Source: Curtobacterium sp. MCSS17_015
Lineage (GTDB): Bacteria; Actinomycetota; Actinomycetes; Actinomycetales; Microbacteriaceae
Assembly: GCF_003234265.2 (NCBI RefSeq)
Contig: NZ_CP126256.1
Location: 2,170,001-2,234,000 of the forward strand
DNA length: 64,000 nt
Direction of reading: 5' to 3'
Both the position numbers and the translations under genes were made by a program. Shown one piece after another: positions 1 through 8,190 of this stretch. Each line of letters opens with the position of its first letter. Positions within the stretch are counted from its first letter, which is position 1. Under the pieces are notes generated by a model. It saw nothing but the letters and a program-made list of their open reading frames with translations. It was not told where the DNA came from and did no database searches.

Positions 1-25
1 ACACGCACACGCCCCGGGAGCCCGC

Positions 26-304
26 ATGAGCACGCCGCGCAACGGTCACGGGCACCGTGCCTACCGCCGTGCGCAGGCCGCACTGAAGCGACGCACCGCA
101 GCCGAGAACCTGCACTGCTGGTGGTGCGGCGAACAGATTGACATCACACTCCCCGCCGGACACCGTGACGCCTTCACCGCTGACCACCCCGACGCTCTCG
201 CCAACGGCGGCCGCCTCGCCGGCCAGGAGCTCCAGCCGATGCATCGCCACTGCAACGCGAGCAAGGGCGACAGCGCGGCCGTCGACATCTGGCCCGCGTC
301 CTGA
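26..304 (+). CDS. HNH endonuclease (phage packaging-associated)
   Basis: A 92-residue protein with the treble-clef HNH layout: a first zinc pair CWWC near residues 31-34, a DHPDAL motif carrying the catalytic His region near 54, and a second zinc half HRHCN near 73-77 followed by SKGD. Small HNH nucleases of this type sit beside the terminase genes in HK97-like phages, where they are needed with TerL for cutting packaged DNA at cos-type ends. The start is the ATG at 26 with GGGAG just upstream. Unusually it is separated from terS by an unrelated cargo gene. The family call is strong; the packaging role is inferred from position. Confidence 0.85.
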   Translation: MSTPRNGHGHRAYRRAQAALKRRTAAENLHCWWCGEQIDITLPAGHRDAFTADHPDALANGGRLAGQELQPMHRHCNASKGDSAAVDIWPAS

Positions 305-353
305 AGGTTCACACGGTGGGGGCCGTGTCACGATCGTCTGCTAGCTTCTCTGC

Positions 354-1187
354 ATGAATGAGGATATGTCGCGGCGTGTTCCTAAGAGCAGCTTTGACGA
401 GAAGACGGTCTTCGTAATCTCGCCGATCGGCGAGGTCGGCTCTACCGTTAACCGCAACGCCCGGCTGACGCTCAACTTCATCATTCGGAAAGCGTTCGCG
501 AAGCCCGAGTGGGCTGTCCACCGCGCTGACGAGGAAGATGCGCCCGACTCGATCACTGCGCAAGTAATTAAGCGCATTGCGGATAGCGACCTGATCGTTG
601 CAGACCTGACTGGCCATAATCCCAACGTCTTCTATGAGCTCGCAGTTGCGCACGGATTCAAGAAGCCTGTGATCCATCTCATGACGAAGGGTGAACGCCT
701 CCCGTTCGACGTAACTGATCAACGAGCAGTCTTCTACGACTTGCAGGACCCGGAATCCGTCGACTCCGCGATTAAGGCGCTCCGAGGTTCTCAACAGTGG
801 CTTCAGGACCATCCGGACGAGATCCGCAACCCGCTTAGCACCTACGGCGCTTTTGAATCGTTGTCTGCTCATGAACCGGGCGCTGAGAGCAACGCTCGCA
901 TCGCCGAGGCCCTGGCTTCCATCAGCGCCCGCATCGGGCGACTCGAGAACGACGTTCGCTGGGCACCAGGACCGACAAGCGTCGGGAGCCACATCCTGCG
1001 AGCTGTGGGCACTACGCGTTCAGCGGAGCCAGATCGCGAGGACCTTCTTGAAAAGCTCCTGCGTATTGAAGACGCCATGGCAGACCTCGGGGCCGATGCC
1101 GACCCCGATGACGACGCGGTACAACTGGAGCTTCGCTACCTCGGCCGCGAACGGCAGAGCCTTCGTGGCTACCTATTCGGGGAGTAG
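354..1187 (+). CDS. TIR / nucleoside 2-deoxyribosyltransferase-like protein, candidate defence cargo
   Basis: A 277-residue protein. Residues 18-105 look like the flavodoxin-like fold shared by TIR-like NAD-processing domains and nucleoside 2-deoxyribosyltransferases: a first strand VFVISPIG, an ADLTG-type strand end (Asp84), then NPNVFYELA with a probable catalytic Glu95, and a closing strand PVIHLM. Residues 170-277 are mostly charged helices with no recognised domain and may sense or oligomerise. It lies between the HNH gene and terS, where packaging genes are normally adjacent. Codon use is less GC-biased than in its neighbours (for example AAG TAA TTA-type stretches around 565), which points to separate acquisition. 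A role in anti-phage defence is inference. An alternative ATG lies at 366. Confidence 0.65.
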   Translation: MNEDMSRRVPKSSFDEKTVFVISPIGEVGSTVNRNARLTLNFIIRKAFAKPEWAVHRADEEDAPDSITAQVIKRIADSDLIVADLTGHNPNVFYELAVAHGFKKPVIHLMTKGERLPFDVTDQRAVFYDLQDPESVDSAIKALRGSQQWLQDHPDEIRNPLSTYGAFESLSAHEPGAESNARIAEALASISARIGRLENDVRWAPGPTSVGSHILRAVGTTRSAEPDREDLLEKLLRIEDAMADLGADADPDDDAVQLELRYLGRERQSLRGYLFGE

Positions 1188-1439
1188 GTACGCGGCTGGC
1201 AAGTCGCCCGAATCTTCATCGCATCCGATGCGCCGTCCACTCGCTCAGCGGACGCCCCTTAGCGGGTGCTCCGCCCAGTACCGGGCGGCTACACGAGCAC
1301 GACTGCGACGCACTGACCTCGCGCTCGACCTCAGGGATCTCGACCGCCGCCGCTGACCCAGGGGGTACCCCTTTGAACCGCAGGGCCTGCCTACTTCCCG
1401 CCTGACCTGGCGCGTCTCTCCCCACTCCAAAACGTGTGA

Positions 1440-1471
1440 TCGACACCAATTGGAGTCGACACCAGTTGGAG
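1440..1471 (+). repeat. Tandem 16-bp repeat upstream of terS, candidate packaging site
   Basis: TCGACACCAATTGGAG (1440-1455) is followed immediately by TCGACACCAGTTGGAG (1456-1471), a single mismatch. A nearby CTCCAA at 1425-1430 is the reverse complement of the TTGGAG ends. The repeats sit in the 292-bp gene-free stretch 1188-1479 between the cargo gene and terS, and the last copy supplies the terS SD sequence. Iterated sites next to terS are where small terminases often bind DNA, so this is a candidate cos/pac recognition element. Nothing else recognisable was seen in 1188-1439. Confidence 0.5.
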
Positions 1472-1479
1472 GTGCTGCC

Positions 1480-1896
1480 GTGCCGCGTCCGAAGGCCCCG
1501 TGTGGCACTTACTCGGCGTACAAGCGGCACCTGCGGGACGGATCGCCGGTCGACGCAGCGTGTGCAGCGGCTCGTGACGAGCGCACGCAGACGGTCGCGG
1601 CTGAGCGCAGCGCGAAGAAGTTCGCGACGCCGGTCCTCACGTTGGTTCCTGCGGACCCGGTGGCGGACGAGAAGCGGATGCAGCGTGCGGAGGTGCTGCG
1701 CGAGGGTCTCGAAGTCGTGCGCGCTGCGATCGCTGTCGTGAAGGAGTCCGAACCGGCCCGGCTGGCCCCCCTGCTCAAGGAGCAGCGGGAGATCGCCCGT
1801 GAACTCGGCGAGATCGACGCCGCGGAGGGAGCGAAGAGTGAGTCCCTCGGCGAACAGCTTGCTCGAGCGCGAGCTGCACGGCAGGCAGGAGCCTAG
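1480..1896 (+). CDS. Phage terminase small subunit
   Basis: A 138-residue protein that would recognise phage DNA and recruit the large terminase. The GTG at 1480 was chosen because GGAGGT lies at 1468-1473, seven bases before it; a TTG ten codons upstream has no such site. The N-terminal CGTYSAYKRHLRDG segment, with a Cys and a basic patch, is typical of actinobacteriophage TerS proteins. The rest is a charged helical region, probably for oligomerisation (LLKEQREIARELGEIDA). Its 3' end overlaps the large terminase by 59 bp, supporting translational coupling. The function is assigned mainly from context and general sequence character. Confidence 0.75.
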   Translation: MPRPKAPCGTYSAYKRHLRDGSPVDAACAAARDERTQTVAAERSAKKFATPVLTLVPADPVADEKRMQRAEVLREGLEVVRAAIAVVKESEPARLAPLLKEQREIARELGEIDAAEGAKSESLGEQLARARAARQAGA

Positions 1897-3352
1897 GCTC
1901 CTCACCCTCCCGCCGCGCGCCGGCAGCAAGGTCGACGAGCTGCTCGATCTGCTGTACCTCATCGGGGTCGGCGTCGACCCGTGGCAGGAAGCGTCCCTCG
2001 ACGCGTTGCTCTCGGTCGATGACCGCGACCAGTGGACGTGCACGGAGTTCGGGGAGCTCGTCGCTCGCCAGAACGGCAAGGGCAACGTGATCCTGCCGTA
2101 CGAGCTCGGGCACCTGTTCCTGTGGCCGCGCGAGGACGGCGAGCCGAAGCTCATCGTGCACACCGCTCACGAGTTCAAGACGGCCCGCGAAGCCTTCCGC
2201 CGCATCGAACGCATCATCCGGAGCTCCCCGCTGCTCGTCGCTGAGCTCAAGGGCGGTGTCCGCGGCGGCATCTCGACATCGCACGGCGAAGAGGGCTTCG
2301 AGCTGAAGGACGGCACCCGCCTCCGGTTCCTCGCCCGGTCGAAGAACTCCGGCGTCGGCTTCACCTGCGACGTCCTCGTCGTCGACGAGGGGCAGCAGAC
2401 ACCGATCTCGGCGATGGACGCGCTCCTCCCGACGATGTCGTCCGTGCCGAACCACCAGATCCTGTTCACCGGCACCGTGCCCGACGAACTCGACGACTCC
2501 GAGTACTTCGAGGGCGTCCGAGACCGCGGACGGTCCGGTAGCGACCGCCGCTCCGGCTGGATCGAGTTCTCCCCGGACGGCTCCGACGACCCGGACCTGG
2601 CCGCGGGCCTCGACATCGAGGATCGCGAGCTGTGGGAGCAGGCGAACCCAGCTCTCGGCATCCGAATGAAGCCGGAAGCGATCGAGGACGAGCTCAACCG
2701 CCTCGGCCGCGACTCCTTCCTCCGCGAACGCCTGTCCGTCTGGCCGAACCGCCGTCCGGACGCCGCCGTCCGCCTCTCCGAACTGAACCTCAGCGCGTGG
2801 AGGGACTCAGCGACGCCGGCCGCGTCCGTCGCGGGCGAACAGGCGGTCATCGCAGTCGCCCTGGGCCGCGGAGGCGGCTTCGGCACCGTCGCCGCAGCGT
2901 CTCGCTTCGACGACGACCAGATCGCCGTCGAGCACAAGAAGACCGACCGGCAGACCCGGTGGATCGCCCCGTTCGTGCGGGACCTGAAGGCGGAACTCGG
3001 CGACGCGCTCGTCGTGCTCGACCCGAAGAACGCCGCGGCCATCATCAACGACCTCGACAAGCTCGGTGTGAAGTACCTGCCGATGAACATGAACGAGATC
3101 GCGGGCGCGCACGGCGGCTTCATCGAGGACGTCAACGCCGGACTCGTGCCGCACCGCGACCAGGCCGAGGTGACCGCGTCGCTCGAGCTCGCGACGACCC
3201 GGTCGATCGGGAACGCCGGCATGACGTGGGAACCGTCGGACCCGACGAAGCCCATTACCCATGCGCAGGCCGTCACCTGGGCGCACTGGGGCGTGAAAAA
3301 GCGCGAAGCGGCACCGCCGCGGAAACCAGCCGTCGTGCGCGGCTACGCCTAG
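1838..3352 (+). CDS. Phage terminase large subunit
   Basis: A 504-residue packaging motor ATPase and nuclease. The N-terminal ATPase carries the deviant Walker A ARQNGKGN near residues 76-83 and Walker B VLVVDEGQ near 179-186. The C-terminal nuclease half includes VVLDPKNAA, as in HK97/T4-type TerL proteins. The GTG at 1838 was preferred to the longer frame starting at 1799 because GGAGGGAG at 1824-1831 precedes it. The upstream frame overlaps terS in another frame and adds only basic residues. Length and motif spacing are normal. It is followed nine bases later by the portal gene. Confidence 0.93.
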   Translation: MSPSANSLLERELHGRQEPRLLTLPPRAGSKVDELLDLLYLIGVGVDPWQEASLDALLSVDDRDQWTCTEFGELVARQNGKGNVILPYELGHLFLWPREDGEPKLIVHTAHEFKTAREAFRRIERIIRSSPLLVAELKGGVRGGISTSHGEEGFELKDGTRLRFLARSKNSGVGFTCDVLVVDEGQQTPISAMDALLPTMSSVPNHQILFTGTVPDELDDSEYFEGVRDRGRSGSDRRSGWIEFSPDGSDDPDLAAGLDIEDRELWEQANPALGIRMKPEAIEDELNRLGRDSFLRERLSVWPNRRPDAAVRLSELNLSAWRDSATPAASVAGEQAVIAVALGRGGGFGTVAAASRFDDDQIAVEHKKTDRQTRWIAPFVRDLKAELGDALVVLDPKNAAAIINDLDKLGVKYLPMNMNEIAGAHGGFIEDVNAGLVPHRDQAEVTASLELATTRSIGNAGMTWEPSDPTKPITHAQAVTWAHWGVKKREAAPPRKPAVVRGYA

Positions 3353-3361
3353 GAGGTACGC

Positions 3362-4696
3362 ATGCCGCTCAACGCGACCGACCTCGGGACCCTGATCTCC
3401 GAGTTCTGGCAGTCAGCCCGAAACGAGTGGACGCGGCTCACGACGCTGCAGAAGAAGATGGAGGGAAAGCTCCTCCGCACGTGGATGCCGGACAGCGCCG
3501 ACCTCGAGTACAAGGACCTGTTCCGGAAGGCGTCGAGCCCCTGGCCGTTGTTCGCTCGGAACTCGATCGCGCAGGGCTGCCGTATCGAGGGCTACAGCGA
3601 CTCGATCGTCTGGCGGAACGCGTGGCAGGCGTCCGGCATGGACGGCCGGCAGGTCGAGCTGAACCGCGACGCGATCGGGCTCGGCTACTCGTACCTCGCG
3701 TCCCTTCCCCACGCGTCGCCGAACCGCGTCGTCATGCGTCCCATGTCGTCGCTCGTCACCTTCGCGGCGTTCGAGGACCCGTACGACGAGAGCCCGAAGC
3801 ACGTCCTGCACCTCGTGTCCGGGTCGCTGAGCAAGCCGCGCACGCAGCGGTGGATGTTCATCGACTCCGAGGGCGTGTACCGCTTCGAGGGCGCTGCCCG
3901 CACCCCGGAGCGTCTCACCTTCGACGCACACGGGCTGACCCACTGTCCGGTCGCTCGCATCGAGAACACCCTCCCGGTGCTTGGGTCCCCGAAGTCGTCC
4001 ATCGAGGACGCGCTCCCCGTGTACCAGCGCATCGTCGACGCGACGTTCACGCTGCAGATGGTGCAGCGGTACGGGGCGTTCCCCCAGAAGTGGATGGCTG
4101 GCGGCGAGATCGCCACCGACGCGAACGGTGTCCCGCAGGTCCGCTCGAGCGTTGACGGGCTGCTGCACGCGTCCGGCGCGTCCGGAGAGACGGCCCGCTT
4201 CGGCACGTTCACCGCGGCGGATCTCCCCGGCGTCGTCACGGCGCTGAACAAGCACATCCAGGACTTCTCCGCGCTCGTGCAGGTGCCCCCGCACTCCTTG
4301 CTCGTCCCGATGTCGAATATCAGCGGCGACACCATCACCGCGTCGGAGTCCGGCTACAAGCGCAACATCCGCGACCGGCAGACGGCGCTTGGTGAGGGCT
4401 ACGAGCTCGCCATGCGGAACGCCGGCGCGCTCCTCGGCGTCGCGGACGAGACCCTGCTCGACGCGGAGATGGCGTGGGCCGACGAGTCGACCAGGTCGCT
4501 GGACCAGGTCGCCGACGCCGTCGTGAAGCTCGCCTCGGTCGACGCGCCCCTCGAACTGCTCTTCGGCCTCGTGCCCGGGTGGTCACGTGTGGACGCCCTC
4601 GACGCAGCAGACGAGGTCACCCGCCGTCGCGCCGCGGTCGCCGCGGGCGCGTCCCGGCCGGCGCTGCCGCCGGCACCCCAGAACCCACCCGCGTAG
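3362..4696 (+). CDS. Phage portal protein
   Basis: A 444-residue protein that would form the dodecameric ring at the capsid vertex through which DNA passes. Size, position directly after TerL, and the internal SNISGDTITASESGY segment resemble SPP1 gp6-like portals of actinophages. An AGGAGG at 3350-3355 overlaps the terL stop and serves this ATG. The C-terminus is Ala/Pro-rich (RPALPPAPQNPPA). No minor head (SPP1 gp7-like) gene follows, unlike in many phages. Confidence 0.88.
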   Translation: MPLNATDLGTLISEFWQSARNEWTRLTTLQKKMEGKLLRTWMPDSADLEYKDLFRKASSPWPLFARNSIAQGCRIEGYSDSIVWRNAWQASGMDGRQVELNRDAIGLGYSYLASLPHASPNRVVMRPMSSLVTFAAFEDPYDESPKHVLHLVSGSLSKPRTQRWMFIDSEGVYRFEGAARTPERLTFDAHGLTHCPVARIENTLPVLGSPKSSIEDALPVYQRIVDATFTLQMVQRYGAFPQKWMAGGEIATDANGVPQVRSSVDGLLHASGASGETARFGTFTAADLPGVVTALNKHIQDFSALVQVPPHSLLVPMSNISGDTITASESGYKRNIRDRQTALGEGYELAMRNAGALLGVADETLLDAEMAWADESTRSLDQVADAVVKLASVDAPLELLFGLVPGWSRVDALDAADEVTRRRAAVAAGASRPALPPAPQNPPA

Positions 4697-4758
4697 CGGG
4701 GACGCAGGCACGGCACCTGCTTGAACTGCCGGTACATCGACGGATCTACGGAGGAACC

Positions 4759-5394
4759 ATGTTCGACCCCTTCAACCTCTCGACCGCCATGCTGCGGCCA
4801 CGTCTCCGGTTCACAGGTGACGGCGGCGACGGCGGTGGCGGCGGGAACGAGTCCACCGGCGGAGACGGCGGCGGTCAGTACACGCCGCCCGCGACGCAGG
4901 AGGACCTCAACCGCATCATCGAGTCCCGTCTGGCGCGCGAGCGCGAGAAGTTCAAGGACTACGACGACCTCAAGGCGGCGAAGGGGAAGTACGACGAGCA
5001 CCTCGAGTCTCAGAAGACCGAGCAGCAGAAGGCGGTCGAGGCCGCCCGTGTTGAGGCCAGCGGCGAGGTCACGCAGCAGTTCCTGTCGAAGCTCGTGAAC
5101 ACCGAGGTCAAGGCGATCGCCGCGACCCTCGGCTTCAACGACCCGACGGACGCGCTGCAGATCATCGGCTCCGACCTCCCGGTGAAGGACAACGAGCCCG
5201 ACACCGACGAGATCAAGAAGCGCGTCGAGAAGCTCGCGACCGACAAGGCGTACCTCGTCGGCGGCACCCGGCAGCGGCAGGAGCCACGTCGAGAACGCCG
5301 AGGTGAGCCGGTCGACGACGACAAGCGCAAGGGCGGCAAGAGCAAGGCGGCGGCCGCGCTCCGGCAGCTCGGCGCTGCACGTCGCGGTTCCTGA
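4759..5394 (+). CDS. Capsid scaffolding protein
   Basis: A 211-residue acidic, helix-rich protein that should guide capsid assembly and then leave the prohead. After a Gly-rich N-terminus (about residues 22-40) comes a long charged helix (LARERE to KTEQQKAVEAARVEA) likely to form a coiled coil, then a basic C-terminus (DDDKRKGGKSKAAAAL) of the sort that contacts the capsid shell. The ATG at 4759 has GGAGG at 4750-4754. The longer open frame starting at 4474 overlaps the portal gene and is discarded. It lies immediately before the capsid gene, as scaffolds do. No head maturation protease gene was seen. Confidence 0.8.
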   Translation: MFDPFNLSTAMLRPRLRFTGDGGDGGGGGNESTGGDGGGQYTPPATQEDLNRIIESRLAREREKFKDYDDLKAAKGKYDEHLESQKTEQQKAVEAARVEASGEVTQQFLSKLVNTEVKAIAATLGFNDPTDALQIIGSDLPVKDNEPDTDEIKKRVEKLATDKAYLVGGTRQRQEPRRERRGEPVDDDKRKGGKSKAAAALRQLGAARRGS

Positions 5395-5448
5395 CACCCA
5401 CCCCCGCATCCCGCCGTACCGGCGACCCACAGAAGGAGTCATCTGCTC

Positions 5449-6393
5449 ATGGCAGACATCACCCGCGACGACGTCGCGACCCTCATCCAGGAGGAGTACT
5501 CGAACGTTCTCCTCGAGACCGCGTCGGCGGAGTCCGCGGCCCTCGCGAGCTTCCGCAACGTGCCCCTCGGCACGAAGATCACGAACGCGCCGGTCCTGGC
5601 GACGCTCCCCGAGGCCTACTGGGTCTCGGAGTCCGCGACCGACGACTCGGGCGTCAAGCCGACCTCGAAGGCGACCTGGGGCAACAAGCAGTTCGTCGTC
5701 GAGGAGATCGCCGTCATCGTGCCCGTGCACGAGGACACGATCGAGGACGCCACCGAGGACATGCTCAACAACATCACCGTGCTCGGCGGCACGGCGATCG
5801 GCAAGAAGCTCGACCAGGCGGTGTTCTTCGGCAAGCAGAAGCCGGCCACCTGGACGAGCCTCGACCTGCTCGCCGCCGCCACGGCCGCCGGGAACATCTT
5901 CCAGGTGTCGGCGACGCCGGGACCAAACGACCTCGCGGGGTCGATCTACCAGGCCGCCGGTGCCGTCGCGGACTCGGGTGCCGACCCGTCGGCGATCATC
6001 TCCGCGAACGGCCTCCGCTTCCGCCTCGCGAACCTCCGCGGCGCGGACGGCGCGGCGATCTACCAGCAGACCCTCGGCGCTGGCGGCGCGACGCAGAACA
6101 ACATCGCCGGCCTCGACGCCCAGTTCGCGAAGAACGGCTCGTGGGACAACGCGAAGGCCACCGCGATCGTCGCGGACGGCAGCCGGGTCCTCATGGGCGT
6201 CCGGCAGGACATCACGGTCAAGTTCCTCGACCAGGCCACCATCGGCACGGGCGAGAACCAGATCAACCTCGCGGAGCGCGACATGGTGGCCCTCCGCTTC
6301 AAGGCCCGGTACGCCTACGTGCTCGGCAACACCGTCAACGCCACCGGCACGGCCTCCGAGCCCGTCGGTGCCGTCGTCCCGGCCGCGGCCTGA
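5449..6393 (+). CDS. Major capsid protein (HK97 fold)
   Basis: A 314-residue protein matching HK97-fold capsids that use a separate scaffold. It has an N-terminal arm, an E-loop region around KPTSKATWGNKQFVVEEI (residues 64-81), and conserved VPVHEDTIEDATED (about 89-102). The C-terminus reads FKARYAYVLGN, typical of the A/P-domain end of these proteins. GAAGGAG precedes the ATG at 5449. Codon bias is strong and GC-ending, as expected for the most highly expressed structural gene. Confidence 0.92.
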   Translation: MADITRDDVATLIQEEYSNVLLETASAESAALASFRNVPLGTKITNAPVLATLPEAYWVSESATDDSGVKPTSKATWGNKQFVVEEIAVIVPVHEDTIEDATEDMLNNITVLGGTAIGKKLDQAVFFGKQKPATWTSLDLLAAATAAGNIFQVSATPGPNDLAGSIYQAAGAVADSGADPSAIISANGLRFRLANLRGADGAAIYQQTLGAGGATQNNIAGLDAQFAKNGSWDNAKATAIVADGSRVLMGVRQDITVKFLDQATIGTGENQINLAERDMVALRFKARYAYVLGNTVNATGTASEPVGAVVPAAA

Positions 6394-6404
6394 GAGGGGA
6401 CGTC

Positions 6405-6737
6405 ATGACGACGAACCTGACGCACCCCAAGGGGCAGACGGTCACCGTGCCGGACGAAGCCGCCGCCTACTACCTCGAGAAGGGGTGGTCGGTCGCCGGC
6501 GCGGAGACGCCGCACGAGCGCGACGTCGTCGAGATTCCGGAAGGGGTCCCGGAGGAGTCGTGGAAGGGCGACCAGCTCGACGCCTACGCCGAGCGCGAGG
6601 GCATCGACCTCGGCTCCGCCTCGAAGAAGGCCGACAAGGTCGCCGTGATCGTCACGGCCCTGCAGGAGAAGGAGGCCGCTGATGGAGCTGACACCGGAAA
6701 CGGTACGGAAGTTCCTGACCCCGAAGCAGGCAGCTGA
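6405..6737 (+). CDS. Small head-associated protein with HeH/SAP-like motif
   Basis: A 110-residue protein starting at the ATG at 6405 (AGGGGA upstream), twelve bases after the capsid stop. The longer frame from 6141 runs inside the capsid gene and was rejected. Residues 53-85 (W-K-G-D-Q-L-x-A-Y-A ... K-A-D-K-V-A-V-I) look like the short helix-extended-helix or SAP/Rho-N-like motif found in small proteins beside phage capsid genes. The tail is acidic (ADGADTGNGTEVPDPEAGS). It may decorate the head or form part of the neck; the exact role is unknown. It overlaps the next gene by 56 bp. Confidence 0.65.
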   Translation: MTTNLTHPKGQTVTVPDEAAAYYLEKGWSVAGAETPHERDVVEIPEGVPEESWKGDQLDAYAEREGIDLGSASKKADKVAVIVTALQEKEAADGADTGNGTEVPDPEAGS

Positions 6738-7089
6738 CCCCAGGGTCGACGCCTGGTGTCCGGTCCTCGCAGCGCTCCTCACGGCGCGATACGGGGACCG
6801 GATCACCGACAAGGTCGCCCCCGTGTTCACCTCCACCGCAGCTGACGCCATCGGCCGGCGCATCGACAAGCCACAGAGCATGATCGACCGCCAGTCCGTC
6901 GGCGCCGCCTCGGTGCAGTGGAACACCCGCTCCGCGATCGCCTCCTGGCTGCTCCCCGAAGAGGTGCAGCAGCTCGACGACCTCGTCGGCATCGGCGGCG
7001 TCCGCACCGTCCGCATGCCGGCACCGGACCAGGTGCGGTACGGCAACCTCGTCGACCCCGAGTGGGCAGGCACCATCACGGAGGACTGA
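6682..7089 (+). CDS. Head-tail connector / head completion protein
   Basis: A 135-residue mostly helical protein in the first connector position after the capsid genes, where gp15/gp6-like adaptors that bind the portal are found. Features are a helical N-terminus (ELTPETVRKFL), a WCPVLAALLTARYG helix and a C-terminal RMPAPDQVRYGNLVDPEWAGTI. The ATG at 6682 lies inside the preceding gene. Its TGA overlaps the next ATG (7087-7091). Function is assigned from position and size. Confidence 0.65.
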   Translation: MELTPETVRKFLTPKQAADPRVDAWCPVLAALLTARYGDRITDKVAPVFTSTAADAIGRRIDKPQSMIDRQSVGAASVQWNTRSAIASWLLPEEVQQLDDLVGIGGVRTVRMPAPDQVRYGNLVDPEWAGTITED

Positions 7090-7439
7090 TGACGTTCGCG
7101 CACGGCACCTCCGTCCAGCGGCTCCGGGCGGGCCTCACGATCGACCCGTACTCCCACAAGGAGACGCGGTCAGACTGGGCCCACCCGGAGCCGCCGCTCG
7201 ACATCCCCGGCGCGTTCGTCGCCTCCGCGTCCTCCGTGGGCGTCGCCGACACGAACCGCCAACAGGTCATCACGACCAAGTCCCTCTACTGCGAGCCCGG
7301 CCTCGACGTGCAGCTCGGCGACCGCATCGTCTCCGGCCCTCACACGTACACGGTCGAGTCGCTGCCGGAGGCGGACGTCAACCCGTTCACCGGGTGGCAG
7401 CCAGTGCAGGAGATCCCGCTGCGGGAGGTGCTCGGATGA
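7089..7439 (+). CDS. Head-tail joining / head closure protein
   Basis: A 116-residue beta-rich protein in the position of head-closure (stopper) proteins. The ATG at 7089 overlaps the previous stop (TGATG). The sequence LDVQLGDRIVSGPHTYTVESLPEADVNPFTGW resembles the small beta-barrel stopper proteins of siphoviruses that seal the connector. It overlaps the next gene by four bases (ATGA). Confidence 0.6.
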   Translation: MTFAHGTSVQRLRAGLTIDPYSHKETRSDWAHPEPPLDIPGAFVASASSVGVADTNRQQVITTKSLYCEPGLDVQLGDRIVSGPHTYTVESLPEADVNPFTGWQPVQEIPLREVLG

Positions 7440-7711
7440 CGACGAAGTTCAACGACGCGTTCCTCGACCAGCTCGGCAGCAGCCCGGAGGTCGTCGCGAT
7501 CCTCGAGAGCACCGCCGAGAAGATCGCCGCTCGCGCGCGCGGCACCGCGGAGGTCGACACCGGCGCGTACCGGGACGGCATCATCGTCCGCACCCGGCAG
7601 GCCGCGCACCGGACCGTGGTCGAGGTCGCGGCGACGGACGAGAAGTCGATGTTGATCGAGTCCTTCACCGGCAACCTCGCCCGCGCCGCCGGGTCGGTGA
7701 GCCGTGGGTAG
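7436..7711 (+). CDS. HK97 gp10-like neck/tail-completion protein
   Basis: A 91-residue protein. The pattern ILESTAEKIAARARGTAEVDTGAYRDGI, with a VDTGAYR turn, is characteristic of the HK97-gp10 family of small neck or tail-completion proteins. The ATG at 7436 sits in an ATGA overlap with the previous stop. A longer frame from 7394 is rejected because it lies inside the previous gene. Its end overlaps the next gene's GTG by eight bases, so the connector genes 6682 to 8123 look translationally coupled. Confidence 0.65.
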   Translation: MTTKFNDAFLDQLGSSPEVVAILESTAEKIAARARGTAEVDTGAYRDGIIVRTRQAAHRTVVEVAATDEKSMLIESFTGNLARAAGSVSRG

Positions 7712-8123
7712 CGCCGTCATCCACGACGACCTCGAGCTGTACCTCACCGAGCGGCTGCGCGCCGATCTCGCCGCCCGGCCGGAGCCGTACTGCCAGGGGT
7801 TCACCGTCTCGAACAAGTGGCCAGACCCGGTCGAGTCCCGCCCGGACCGGCTGCTCGTCATCCGCGACGACAGCGGCCCCAGCACCTCGTTCATCACCGC
7901 CGACCGGTCGGTCGGCTTCACCCTGCTCCTGCCCGACGAGCAGGACGCGAACGCGGCGGCCCGCATGGTGCTCGCCCTCGCCACCCAGGTCCCCGGCCTC
8001 GAACCCGGCAACCCCGTCGCGATCGTCCGCTCGACGAACGGCCCGTACGCCGTCACCGAGCAGGCACCCGGCTTCCGCCGCTACCTGACCGTCACCTACG
8101 GCGTCGCAGGCCGCGCCCTCTGA
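7704..8123 (+). CDS. Tail terminator / tail completion protein
   Basis: A 139-residue protein starting with GTG at 7704 (GGTGAGCC upstream). It sits directly before the tail tube gene, the usual place of the tail terminator that caps the tube and joins it to the head. The alternating hydrophobic C-terminal half (SVGFTLLLPD, YLTVTYGVAGRAL) suggests the alpha/beta fold of lambda gpU-like proteins. This is a position-based call. Confidence 0.6.
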   Translation: MGSAVIHDDLELYLTERLRADLAARPEPYCQGFTVSNKWPDPVESRPDRLLVIRDDSGPSTSFITADRSVGFTLLLPDEQDANAAARMVLALATQVPGLEPGNPVAIVRSTNGPYAVTEQAPGFRRYLTVTYGVAGRAL

Positions 8124-8139
8124 CCCAGCACCCCCACCT

Positions 8140-8168
8140 ACCCCCGGAGCCGACGCTGCGGGGGTCTT
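8140..8168 (+). terminator. Weak hairpin before the tail tube gene
   Basis: ACCCCCG (8140-8146) can pair with CGGGGGT (8159-8165), followed by CTT. The seven-pair stem has a 12-base loop and only a short T run. It may attenuate transcription between connector and tail genes. Confidence 0.35.
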
Positions 8169-8190
8169 CCACGTACGAAGGAGCAGCCCC

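Noticed and set aside
1216..2163. 315-codon minus-strand open frame across the terminase start
   Set aside because: Antisense to both terminase genes and rich in Arg/Ser without motif.
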